A stretch of 64,000 nt of DNA. Source: Lentzea albidocapillata. Lineage in GTDB: Bacteria > Actinomycetota > Actinomycetes > Mycobacteriales > Pseudonocardiaceae. The notes under the pieces were generated by a model that worked only from the letters and a program-made list of their open reading frames with translations, had not been told where the DNA came from and searched no databases. Position numbers and translations under genes: made by a program. The stretch spans positions 248,001 to 312,000 of the forward strand of contig NZ_JOEA01000017.1 in NCBI RefSeq assembly GCF_000719115.1, written 5' to 3'. This document shows positions 7,241 through 14,945 of this stretch, piece after piece. Every line of letters starts with the position of its first letter. The stretch's first letter is position 1.

Positions 7241-10200
7241 TCAGACCTCTGCGTCCGCCGGTTCAGGCGAAGACTCCACGGGCGCCGCTACCGCAGCGGG
7301 TTTCGCACGCGCGGGCTCGTCACCCGTCGTGCGCAGCCGCTGCGAGATCACCTGCGAGATGCCGTCACCGCGCATCGAGACGCCGTACAGCGCGTCCGCG
7401 ATCTCCATGGTCGGCTTCTGGTGCGTGATGATCAGCAGCTGCGACCGTTCCCGCAACTGCTCGAACAGGCCGATCAGCCGGTGCAGGTTCGTGTCGTCCA
7501 GCGCCGCCTCGACCTCGTCCATCACGTAGAACGGTGAGGGACGGGCGCGGAAGATCGCGACCAGCATCGCGACCGCTGCCAGCGACTTCTCGCCACCGGA
7601 GAGCAGCGACAGGCGCTTGACCTTCTTGCCGGGCGGGCGGGCCTCCAGTTCGATGCCGGTGGTCAGCATGTCGCCGGGCTCGGTCAGCACCAGGCGGCCG
7701 TCACCGCCGGGGAACAGGACCTTGAAGACGATCTCGAACTCGCGCGCCACGTCCTCGTAGGCCAGCGTGAAGACCTCGAGGATCTTGTCGTCGACCTCCT
7801 TCACGACCGTGAGCAGGTCGCGGCGGGTGTCCTTGATGTCCTCGAGCTGCGTGGAGAGGAACTTGTAGCGCTCCTCCAGCGCGGCGAACTCCTCCAGCGC
7901 GAGCGGGTTCACCTTGCCCAGCAACGACATGTCGCGCTCGGCGCGCTTGGCGCGGCGGAGCTGGGTGTCACGGTCGTACGGCATCGGCTGCGGCTCGGAG
8001 ACCTGCTCGCCGCGTTCCTTGGCGGCCTGGTACTCGGCCATCTCGGCGGCCGACGCGGGCACCATGACGTCGGGGCCGTATTCGTTGGCGAGGTCTTCCA
8101 GGCCGATGCCGAAGTCCTCGGCGATCTTGGTTTCCAGCTGCTCGATGCGCATGCGCTGCTCAGCGCGCAGGACCTCGTCGCGGTGCACGGCGTCGACGAG
8201 CTTCTCCAGCTCGCCGGACATCTCCCGCACCAGCCCACGCACCTGGGTCAGCAGGAGTTCGTGCTGCGAACGGCGTTCCTGGGCCTGGTCGCGCTCGCGG
8301 GCGGCACGGGACAGCGAGATCTCGATGCGTTCCAGCGCCTGCTCGCCGCCGCGGACGACGGCCTTCGCGACCACGGCACCACGGGCGCGGTGCTGGGTGG
8401 CGCGGGCGTGGCGTTCGCGGGCCTCACGCTCGGCGCGGGCGGCACGGCGCAGGCCCTCTGCCTTGCCCTGCAACGCCCGTGCGCGCTCTTCCGCGGTGCG
8501 CTGCACCAGACGTGCGTCCATCTCGGCCTGGCGGGCCTGAGCGAGCTCCGCGGCCAGCGCGTCACGCTGGTCGGTGTCCGGCTCGTCGTCGAGGGTCTGC
8601 TCCTCCTCGGCCATCAGCAGCCGCTCTTCGAGCTCGCCCAGCTTCATCAGGGCTTCCTCGCGCGACCGCTCGACCCTGGCACGCTGCTCGGAGATGCGGT
8701 TGACCTCGGCCTGCGCGGACCGCACGGCCGTGGCCATCCGGTTCAGCCGCTCGCCGGAGCGGGCCTGGCGGACCTTGGCCTCCTGCATGGCCTCCTTGAC
8801 CGCGTCGAGCACCTTGCGGCGGGCCTGCTGCTCGGCACGAGCGCCTTCGAGCGCGGCCGAAGCGTGCTCCAGCGCCCGTTCCGCGGTCGCGAGCTGCTCC
8901 TGCGCCTCGTCGACCGCGGCCTGCACCTCGATGACGCTCTGCCCCTGGGCACCCGAGCCACCGACGGCCCAGTCCGTGCCGAAGAGGTCGCCCTCCCGGG
9001 TCACCGCGCGACCGTTGAACCCAGCCGCGGTGTCCAGATCTCCCACCACAGCAAGGCGATCGAGCGCGCGAGCCAACGCCGGACGCAACGCCTCGGGCGC
9101 GTGCACGACGTCGATCGCCCACCTCGCGCCGTGCGGCAGGTAGCCCCACTGCGAGGTGTCCACAGTGGATCCGGGTGAGCCGATCAGCACACCGGCGCGG
9201 CCGCCGTCCTTCTCCTTCAACAGCTTCAGTGCCGCGAGCGCGCCGTCACCGGACGACACCGCGACGGCGTCGGCGATCGGGCCGAGCGCGGCGGCCAGCG
9301 CGACCTCGTAGCCGGGTTCGACGGTCAGCAGCGCGGCGACGGAACCCAGCAGGCCCGGCACGTCCGACGCGAGCAGCGCGCCCGCGCCGTCCTTGCGCGT
9401 GAGGCCCAGCGAGAGAGCGTCGACGCGAGCGCGCCACGACGCGATGTCCCGTTCCGCAGTGCGTTCGGCCTTCACCAGTTCCTCGACGCGCTGCCGTGCC
9501 GCGTCGTTGGACTGCACGGCCTGGTGGTGGCGTTCGTCGAGGCCGTGGTCGTCCTCGTCCTCGGTGCCGGTGATCTCGCGGGCCTCGGCCAGCTCCATCG
9601 ACGCGTACTCGGCGCGTTCGGACGCCTCGGACAGCGTGACGGAGAGGCGTTCGATCTCCTCGGCGGTCGCGTTCGTCTTGCTGCGCAACGCTTCCACCTG
9701 ACCGGACAGGCGCGCGAGGCCCTCCCGGCGGTCGGCGATCGCGCGGACGGCGGCGATGTGCGCCTTCTCCGCCTGCGAGACCATGCGCTCCAGTTCGGCG
9801 CGCGTCTCGACGGCCTCGGCCAGCGCGATGCGGGCCTCGGTCACGCCTTCCTGGAGCTCCAGCTCCATCTCGGCGGTCTCCTCGGCCTCGCGGTCGAGGT
9901 CGTCGGGATCGCGGCCTCTGCTGGGCGCGTCGACGTCCGCAGACAGGTGGCGGGCTCGTTCGGCGGCAAGGCGCACGGTGCCGCGGAGGCGTTCCTCCAA
10001 AGCGGACAGCCGGTACCAGGTGTCCTGTGCGGCCTGCAGCTTCGGCGAGTCGGCGGCGACCCGCTCCTCCAGCTCGTTCTGCTGGTACTGCGCCGCCTGC
10101 AACGACTTCTCGACCTCGGCGCGGCGCGCGCGGGCCTTCGCCTCGTCGTGCTCCTCCTGCGCGATGGCCTCGCGCTGCGTCACCAGGTCGTCGGCGAGCA

Positions 10201-10885
10201 GGCGGAGTTTGCTGTCGCGCAGCTCGGACTGGACGACCTGCGCGCGGCGGGCGATCTCGGCCTGCTTGCCCAGTGGCTTGAGCTGGCGGCGCAGTTCCGC
10301 GGTGAGGTCGGTGAGGCGCGTCAGGTTCGCCTGCATCGCCTCCAGCTTGCGCAGCGCCTTTTCCTTGCGCTTGCGGTGCTTCAGGACGCCGGCGGCCTCT
10401 TCGATGAACGCGCGCCGTTCCTCCGGTTTGGACTCGAGGATCGCGGCGAGCTGGCCCTGACCGACGATCACGTGCATCTCACGGCCGATGCCGGAGTCCG
10501 ACAGCAGTTCCTGGATGTCCATGAGGCGGCACGAGTTGCCGTTGATCTCGTATTCGGTGCCGCCCTCGCGGAACATCCGGCGGGTGATCGACACCTCGGT
10601 GTACTCGATCGGGAGGATGCCGTCGGCGTTGTCGATCGTCAGCGTCACCTCGGCGCGGCCCAGCGGCGCGCGGCCGGACGTGCCGGCGAAGATGACGTCC
10701 TCCATCTTGCCGCCGCGCAGGTCCTTGGCACCCTGCGTGCCCATCACCCAGCGCAGCGCGTCGAGCACGTTGGACTTGCCGGACCCGTTGGGGCCGACCA
10801 CACAGGTGATGCCGGGCTCGAAGCGCAGCGTGGTAGCCGAGGCGAAGGACTTGAAGCCCTTCAGCGTCAGGCTCTTGAGATGCAC
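7241..10885 (-). CDS. smc: Chromosome segregation protein SMC
   Basis: SMC is the ATPase of the condensin-like SMC-ScpAB complex that organises and segregates the chromosome. The ~1214-residue protein has the N-terminal Walker A GPNGSGKSN (about 31-39), long Glu/Arg/Ala-rich coiled coils, a central hinge (around GALLASDVPGLLGSVAALLTVEPGYE to FGTDWAVGGSGAQG), a second coiled coil, and the C-terminal ABC signature LSGGEKSLAAVAML with Walker B PFYVMDEVEAALDD. Start is GTG 10885 (VHLKSLTLKGFK), the family N-terminus; an in-frame start six codons upstream is unlikely. A ~30-residue Pro/Ala tail follows the ATPase. scpA/scpB are not in the window. Confidence 0.98.
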   Translation of the reverse strand: MHLKSLTLKGFKSFASATTLRFEPGITCVVGPNGSGKSNVLDALRWVMGTQGAKDLRGGKMEDVIFAGTSGRAPLGRAEVTLTIDNADGILPIEYTEVSITRRMFREGGTEYEINGNSCRLMDIQELLSDSGIGREMHVIVGQGQLAAILESKPEERRAFIEEAAGVLKHRKRKEKALRKLEAMQANLTRLTDLTAELRRQLKPLGKQAEIARRAQVVQSELRDSKLRLLADDLVTQREAIAQEEHDEAKARARRAEVEKSLQAAQYQQNELEERVAADSPKLQAAQDTWYRLSALEERLRGTVRLAAERARHLSADVDAPSRGRDPDDLDREAEETAEMELELQEGVTEARIALAEAVETRAELERMVSQAEKAHIAAVRAIADRREGLARLSGQVEALRSKTNATAEEIERLSVTLSEASERAEYASMELAEAREITGTEDEDDHGLDERHHQAVQSNDAARQRVEELVKAERTAERDIASWRARVDALSLGLTRKDGAGALLASDVPGLLGSVAALLTVEPGYEVALAAALGPIADAVAVSSGDGALAALKLLKEKDGGRAGVLIGSPGSTVDTSQWGYLPHGARWAIDVVHAPEALRPALARALDRLAVVGDLDTAAGFNGRAVTREGDLFGTDWAVGGSGAQGQSVIEVQAAVDEAQEQLATAERALEHASAALEGARAEQQARRKVLDAVKEAMQEAKVRQARSGERLNRMATAVRSAQAEVNRISEQRARVERSREEALMKLGELEERLLMAEEEQTLDDEPDTDQRDALAAELAQARQAEMDARLVQRTAEERARALQGKAEGLRRAARAEREARERHARATQHRARGAVVAKAVVRGGEQALERIEISLSRAARERDQAQERRSQHELLLTQVRGLVREMSGELEKLVDAVHRDEVLRAEQRMRIEQLETKIAEDFGIGLEDLANEYGPDVMVPASAAEMAEYQAAKERGEQVSEPQPMPYDRDTQLRRAKRAERDMSLLGKVNPLALEEFAALEERYKFLSTQLEDIKDTRRDLLTVVKEVDDKILEVFTLAYEDVAREFEIVFKVLFPGGDGRLVLTEPGDMLTTGIELEARPPGKKVKRLSLLSGGEKSLAAVAMLVAIFRARPSPFYVMDEVEAALDDTNLHRLIGLFEQLRERSQLLIITHQKPTMEIADALYGVSMRGDGISQVISQRLRTTGDEPARAKPAAVAAPVESSPEPADAEV

Positions 10886-10945
10886 GCGGGGCAGAGTACC
10901 CAAACGCTTGCGGGTGATGCGGGACGCGGGCCTTGACCTGCGCGC

Positions 10946-11536
10946 CTAGGGACGGAGAGTAACCAGGAGCCCGCTTTCGTCCGACACCTCCAACCGGTCG
11001 ATCTGGTCGACCCGGAACGACGTGGAACCGGGAATCCGCTCGTCAGGCGCGTGATCGGAACCCCACCAGCCCCCGACCTCGCGCTGCCCCTGCCGGTCGA
11101 ACACGATGACCTTGCAGCGCGCGCCCGGCTTGACCTCCTCGAGCTTGAACCACATCTCGGTGCCCCAGGACTTCTGGATCATCGAGACCTCGCCGTTCAC
11201 CCCGGTGCCGGGGTTCTCGGCGGCCCAGGTCGGTGGCGGTGGGGCCTGGAGGAACAGGATCCCGCCGGCCAGCGCGAGCGTCACGAGGACGGCCGCGCAG
11301 ACCAGGACCACCCGGCGGCGGTGGTCCGGCCTGGGTGGGCACGAGGGGATCTCGTCGAGGTTCTCGACGTCCTCCAGCGTCAGGCGGCCGAGCAGCCCCG
11401 GCAGCGGGGCCAGCCGCAGCATCTCGGCCTGACAGCAGTCGCAGCCGCCGAGATGACGTTCGAACGCGGCACGTTCGGAGAGGTCGAGCGAGCCGAAGAG
11501 GTAGGCGCCGACGTCGACGGTGTGCTGGCAGCTCAC
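10946..11536 (-). CDS. Zinc-binding anti-sigma factor, single membrane span (RslA-like)
   Basis: About 196 residues. The N-terminal ~60 residues carry the ZAS-type motif HLGGCDCC (HxxxCxxC), which binds zinc and the partner ECF sigma factor. A transmembrane helix follows (VVLVCAAVLVTLALAGGILFL), then an extracytoplasmic domain of ~100 residues (WAAENPGTGVNGEVSMI to LLVTLRP) that could sense an envelope signal. GTG 11536 overlaps the sigma-factor stop (GTGA), so the pair is translationally coupled. By analogy with M. tuberculosis SigL/RslA, oxidation or zinc release from the CxxC would free the sigma factor; that is inference from family. Confidence 0.88.
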   Translation of the reverse strand: MSCQHTVDVGAYLFGSLDLSERAAFERHLGGCDCCQAEMLRLAPLPGLLGRLTLEDVENLDEIPSCPPRPDHRRRVVLVCAAVLVTLALAGGILFLQAPPPPTWAAENPGTGVNGEVSMIQKSWGTEMWFKLEEVKPGARCKVIVFDRQGQREVGGWWGSDHAPDERIPGSTSFRVDQIDRLEVSDESGLLVTLRP

Positions 11537-12039
11537 GCCTCGGTCACCCCTCTTTCCTCCAGTGCGTCGCGCAGCGCCCGCAGTGCGTAGAAGCAGCGCG
11601 ACTTGACGGTGCCCGGCGGGATGCCGAGCGTCCTGGCGGCCTCCGCGACGGTGCGGCGGCGGTAGTACAGCTCGATGACGACCGTCCGGTGCTCGGGCGT
11701 GAGCGCGCGCAGCGCCGACGCGATCTGCCACGTCTGCAGCACGTGTTCGACCTGGTCGCTGACCGGCGGAAGGTCCACCGGTTCGAGCGGAACCTCGGTC
11801 GCGCGTGCGTTGCGGCGGCGGTAACCGGAGATCACCAGGTTCTTGGCGACCGTGTAGAGCCACGGTGCCGCGTCGTCCGGCTTCAGATCCTCGTGGTTGC
11901 GCCACGCGCGGAGCAGCGTCTCCTGCACGACGTCCTCTGCCTGCTGGTAGTCGCCGTCGACCAGCCGCAGCACGTAGTGCAGCAGCGGGCCCCTCCAGCG
12001 GTCGTACAGCTGGATGAGGACGTCTTCTGAGGAGTCCAC
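11533..12039 (-). CDS. ECF RNA polymerase sigma factor (SigL-like)
   Basis: 168 residues with region 2 (LYDRWRGPLLHYVLRLVDGDYQQAEDVVQETLLRAW and DAAPWLYTVAKNLVISGYRRR) and region 4 (LTPEHRTVVIELYYRRRTVAEAARTLGIPPGTVKSR, a helix-turn-helix that reads the -35 element). No region 3 or 1.1, as expected for ECF factors. It is immediately upstream of, and overlaps by 4 nt, a zinc anti-sigma factor that should hold it at the membrane. It probably directs its own operon and an envelope or redox regulon; targets cannot be read from this window. Ends 33 bp from the acylphosphatase gene. Confidence 0.93.
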   Translation of the reverse strand: MDSSEDVLIQLYDRWRGPLLHYVLRLVDGDYQQAEDVVQETLLRAWRNHEDLKPDDAAPWLYTVAKNLVISGYRRRNARATEVPLEPVDLPPVSDQVEHVLQTWQIASALRALTPEHRTVVIELYYRRRTVAEAARTLGIPPGTVKSRCFYALRALRDALEERGVTEA

Positions 12040-12072
12040 GATTCCCTACTACGCCGGCTCTCGGAAAACGGT

Positions 12073-12339
12073 TCAGCGCTCGACGAACCCGGTCAGGTCA
12101 CCCCTGGCATCAGACCACTGCTCACCGACAGAGTCGACGCGTCCGGGGGTTTCACCCGAACGGAGAGCTTTCAGTAGTTGTTCACACTTCTCCCGCGGAC
12201 CCTCGGCAACGACCTCGACCCGGCCGTCCGGCCTGTTCGAAGCGCTCCCGACCAGGCCCAGTTCTAGCGCCCTGGCTCGCGTCCACCAGCGAAAACCAAC
12301 GCCCTGAACCCGTCCTCGCACCCACGCGTTTAGTCGCAC
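12073..12339 (-). CDS. acyP: Acylphosphatase
   Basis: Small (~88 residues) enzyme that hydrolyses carboxyl-phosphate bonds of acyl phosphates. The signature [16 protein letters not shown] is complete, with the catalytic Arg in GFRWW, and [14 protein letters not shown] contains the second motif with the catalytic Asn. A GGAGG Shine-Dalgarno is 5 nt from GTG 12339, whereas the GTG two codons upstream overlaps that GGAGG, so 12339 is the start. In mycobacteria acyP lies next to smc; here the sigma/anti-sigma pair separates them. Confidence 0.95.
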   Translation of the reverse strand: MRLNAWVRGRVQGVGFRWWTRARALELGLVGSASNRPDGRVEVVAEGPREKCEQLLKALRSGETPGRVDSVGEQWSDARGDLTGFVER

Positions 12340-12426
12340 GTCCACCTCCGAATGGTTGCGTAGTCACACCAGGTGACTGAAGACGCACTCTGGGGTTGTC
12401 ACCCATTAGTGGTACGGTCCCGACCC

Positions 12427-13155
12427 GTGAGTGCCCGCAGCCTCTTACTCGGCCTGCTGATCGGTGCAACCGGTATCGGCGGTCTCGCCATCACCGGTAC
12501 CTCCCCTCTCGGCATCGGTTTCACCAATGCCGCGCAGCAGGAGAGCACCGACCCAGCGAACCAGTTCGGAACGGGCAACGCCGCCGCACCCAACGGCGGC
12601 AGACAGCCGTCCGGCGGCGAGACCAATGCCGGCACGTCCGCGCCTCAGACGTCCTCCTCGGTGCCCGCCACCTCGACGACGACCGAGACGCCTCCTTCCA
12701 CGCCTTCGACGCCGGCGGCCCCGTCCACCACGACGCCACCCCCCGAGGCGCCGAAGCCGCCCGCCCAGACGCAGCCGCCCACTGGCCAGACGCCGGAGCA
12801 GGCCGTGCTCGCGCTCGTGAACGACGCCCGTGCCGCAGCAGGTTGCAAGGCCCTCGTGATCGACGACCGCGTCACGACCGCCGCCCAGGCCCACAGCACG
12901 GACATGGCGACCAAGAAGTACTTCTCGCACACCTCGCAGGACGGCAGGACGTTCGACGTCCGCATGCGCGAGGCCGGTTACCCGAAGCCGGGCGGCGAGA
13001 ACATCGCGATGGGCTACCCCACCGCCGCCGCCGTCGTGGACGGCTGGATGAAGTCCACCGGCCACCGCGAGAACATCGAGAACTGCAGCTTCATCACGAT
13101 GGGCGTGGGTCTGGACACCCGCGGTAACTACTGGACCCAGAACTTCGGCCGCTGA
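12427..13155 (+). CDS. Secreted CAP-domain (SCP/PR-1-like) protein
   Basis: About 242 residues. A signal peptide or N-terminal anchor (SARSLLLGLLIGATGIGGLAITG) is followed by a ~90-residue low-complexity linker of Thr, Pro, Ala, Ser and Gln, then a CAP domain of ~115 residues. CAP motifs include AQAHSTDMATKKYFSHTSQDG, GENIAMG and HRENIENCSFITMGVGLDTRGNYWTQNFG; the two conserved His of the CAP cleft are present. Bacterial CAP proteins are extracellular with largely unknown function. A TACGGT box at 12413-12418 lies 8 nt before GTG 12427, consistent with leaderless transcription. It begins a three-gene run of surface proteins. Confidence 0.9.
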   Translation: MSARSLLLGLLIGATGIGGLAITGTSPLGIGFTNAAQQESTDPANQFGTGNAAAPNGGRQPSGGETNAGTSAPQTSSSVPATSTTTETPPSTPSTPAAPSTTTPPPEAPKPPAQTQPPTGQTPEQAVLALVNDARAAAGCKALVIDDRVTTAAQAHSTDMATKKYFSHTSQDGRTFDVRMREAGYPKPGGENIAMGYPTAAAVVDGWMKSTGHRENIENCSFITMGVGLDTRGNYWTQNFGR

Positions 13156-13178
13156 CCGTTCGAGCAGGGGAAACTTTC

Positions 13179-13649
13179 GTGTACGAGAGCCCGGAACCGG
13201 ACTCGCGCTCGCGCTTCTTCCGAGGTGCACCGCAAATCGTCCTAGCCGCCTCAGGCGTCGTGCTGGCGACCGTCTTCGCCGCCGTCGCCTCCCTCGCCGC
13301 GGGTTCGAACACCGCGAACGAGTCCCCGGCGACCCAGCCGCCGCGCAAGGAGGCCGTGCGCGACGCCCTGAGCATCGTGCCGACGACCGCGCCGTCCTCG
13401 ACCGTCGAGCAGACGTCGTCGGCCGCGGAGACCACCACCACCTCGGCGACCACGACGACGAAGAAGCAGACGCGCGTCACGACCATCACGCGCGCTGACG
13501 GCACGACGACCACGGTCACGACCGACGACCCGCCGCCGGTCACCACCACGACGCCTCCCGTGGTGACGACAACTACGACGACGGTCCCACCCGCGACGAC
13601 GACCACCACGGCGCCGACGAGCACGACCACAACGACGCCACCGGCCTAG
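13179..13649 (+). CDS. Thr/Pro-rich single-pass membrane protein, paralogue 1
   Basis: 156 residues: a short charged cytoplasmic N-terminus, one hydrophobic helix (VLAASGVVLATVFAAVASLAAG), then ~110 mostly extracytoplasmic residues dominated by Thr, Pro, Ser and Val with long runs of Thr. No catalytic domain seen. Thr-rich sequence of this type is typical of O-mannosylated cell-wall stalks in actinobacteria. The GTG start is 23 bp after the CAP gene stop with AGGGG upstream, so it is probably in that operon. The next gene is a paralogue with the same helix. Function not recognised. Confidence 0.72.
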   Translation: MYESPEPDSRSRFFRGAPQIVLAASGVVLATVFAAVASLAAGSNTANESPATQPPRKEAVRDALSIVPTTAPSSTVEQTSSAAETTTTSATTTTKKQTRVTTITRADGTTTTVTTDDPPPVTTTTPPVVTTTTTTVPPATTTTTAPTSTTTTTPPA

Positions 13650-13704
13650 AGTTACGCCAGTCACCGCCCAGTGACGCAGTGCTACACGAAGGTGTGGCGT
13701 AACT
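13650..13704. other. Cloverleaf-like inverted repeat between the two paralogues
   Basis: Outer arms AGTTACGCCA (13650-13659) and TGGCGTAACT (13695-13704) are perfect complements. Inside are two small hairpins: GTCAC...GTGAC (13660-13675) and GCTACAC-GAAG-GTGTGGC, which pairs with a G-T wobble and shares its last bases with the outer arm. It may be a terminator, an operator or a structured 5' leader for the downstream paralogue. Confidence 0.55.
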
Positions 13705-13777
13705 GAGGCGTTGGTTCGTTTCCGCCGATAACTCGAACACAAGTCCATCCGACCGGGTTTCCCCCGAGGAGCGAGTG

Positions 13778-14260
13778 GTGTTCGAGGAAGATCATCCGCA
13801 GTCACCGGCCGAGGCCCCGAAGAAGCGCGTGGGCACGGCCGTGTTGCTGGCCGCGGGCGGCGTGGTCGTAGCGACCCTGTTCGCCACGGTGGCGTCCATG
13901 CTCGCGGCGTCCGGCCGCGAGGCGAGCCCTGAGCGCACGGCGGCCGACGTCGTGCAGACCGTCACGAGCGTGGCACCGGACGGCAGCACCAGCACCGTCC
14001 TGGTCACGGTGTCCTCCGACGCGCCGTCGTCGGCCAAGCCCGACCGCAGGCAGGCCGCGCGGCCGCAGGAGCAGCCGAAGCCGGGCACGCCGGAGCAGCC
14101 GCAACTGACGACGGACCCTGCGCAGCCGACGCAGCCGCAGAGCAACCCGCCCACTTCGGTCACCGAGCCGCCGACGTCGACTCCCTCGTCGGGCTCGTCG
14201 ACCACCGCGCCGCCGTCGTCGGGGTCTTCGAGCTCAGCCGCGCCCGACCCGAAGCCCTAG
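13778..14260 (+). CDS. Pro/Thr/Ser-rich single-pass membrane protein, paralogue 2
   Basis: About 160 residues with the architecture of the preceding gene. The helix VLLAAGGVVVATLFATVASMLAAS is nearly superimposable on the first copy; both are followed by a stretch ending in a VT(S)VAP/IVPTTAP-like motif and a disordered tail, here rich in Pro, Gln, Ser and Thr. GTG 13778 is 6 nt from a GAGGAG Shine-Dalgarno; the GTG one codon before is only 3 nt away. The two genes arose by tandem duplication and the tails diverged. It ends 4 bp from the convergent kdpE stop. Function unknown; surface location inferred. Confidence 0.72.
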   Translation: MFEEDHPQSPAEAPKKRVGTAVLLAAGGVVVATLFATVASMLAASGREASPERTAADVVQTVTSVAPDGSTSTVLVTVSSDAPSSAKPDRRQAARPQEQPKPGTPEQPQLTTDPAQPTQPQSNPPTSVTEPPTSTPSSGSSTTAPPSSGSSSSAAPDPKP

Positions 14261-14264
14261 AGGT

Positions 14265-14945
14265 CTACAGCTCGAACCGGTAGCCCATGCCCGGCTCGGT
14301 CAGCAGGTGCCGCGGCCGGGCGGGCTCCGGTTCCAGCTTCCGCCGCAGCTGAGCCAGGTAGACCCGCAGGTAGTGCGTCTCCTTCTCGTACGCGGGCCCC
14401 CACACGTCCCGCAGCAGTTGCTTCTGCGCGACGAGCTTGCCCGCGTTGCGCGCCAGCACCTCCAGCAAGCCCCACTCGGTGGGCGTGAGGTGCACCTCGG
14501 CGCCGTCCTTGAGCACTCGCTTCGCCGCCAGGTCGACGGTGAACGAGGCGGTCTGCACGATCGGCTCGTCCTCGGGGCCGGTCGCGGCCGAGCGGCGGAC
14601 GGCGGCGCGCAGCCGTGCGAGGAGTTCGTCCATGCCGAACGGTTTCGTCACGTAGTCGTCGGCGCCGGCGTCCAGGGCGTCGACCTTGTCGGCCGAGTCG
14701 GTGCGGGCGGACAGGACGATGATCGGCAGGCTGGTCCAGCCGCGCAGGCCCGCGATGACGTCGGTGCCGTCCATGTCGGGCAGGCCGAGGTCCAGCACGA
14801 CGACGTCCGGTTTGCCCTCCGCCGCCACCCGGAGGGCAGTGGCGCCGTCGGGGGCCGTGAGGACCTCGTAGCCCCGGGCCGAGAGGTTGATCCGCAGGGC
14901 GCGCACGATCTGCGGCTCGTCGTCGACCACCAGTACTTTTGTCAC
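14265..14945 (-). CDS. kdpE: KdpE-type response regulator (OmpR/PhoB family)
   Basis: 226 residues. The receiver domain has acidic pocket VVDDE, phosphoacceptor Asp in VVVLDLGLPDMDG, Thr/Ser in IIVLSAR and Lys in VTKPFG. The C-terminal winged helix includes VHLTPTEWGLLEVLARNAGKLV and HYLRVYLAQLRRKLEPEPARPRHL, highly typical of KdpE. In other bacteria KdpE activates the kdpFABC potassium pump under K+ limitation or osmotic stress. GTG 14945 overlaps the kdpD stop by 4 nt, so the two are coupled. No kdpFABC genes are in this window. Confidence 0.93.
   Translation of the reverse strand: MTKVLVVDDEPQIVRALRINLSARGYEVLTAPDGATALRVAAEGKPDVVVLDLGLPDMDGTDVIAGLRGWTSLPIIVLSARTDSADKVDALDAGADDYVTKPFGMDELLARLRAAVRRSAATGPEDEPIVQTASFTVDLAAKRVLKDGAEVHLTPTEWGLLEVLARNAGKLVAQKQLLRDVWGPAYEKETHYLRVYLAQLRRKLEPEPARPRHLLTEPGMGYRFEL

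Noticed and set aside
10946..11905. 319-codon fusion of anti-sigma factor with upstream sequence
   Set aside because: The extra N-terminus is the sigma-factor gene read in another frame; GTG 11536 with GTGA overlap gives the ZAS-domain start.
12445..13230. Long minus-strand open frames across the CAP and Thr-rich genes
   Set aside because: High-GC shadow frames with Gly/Arg repeats opposite Thr/Pro codons; no homology and the plus-strand genes have signal peptide and CAP motifs.
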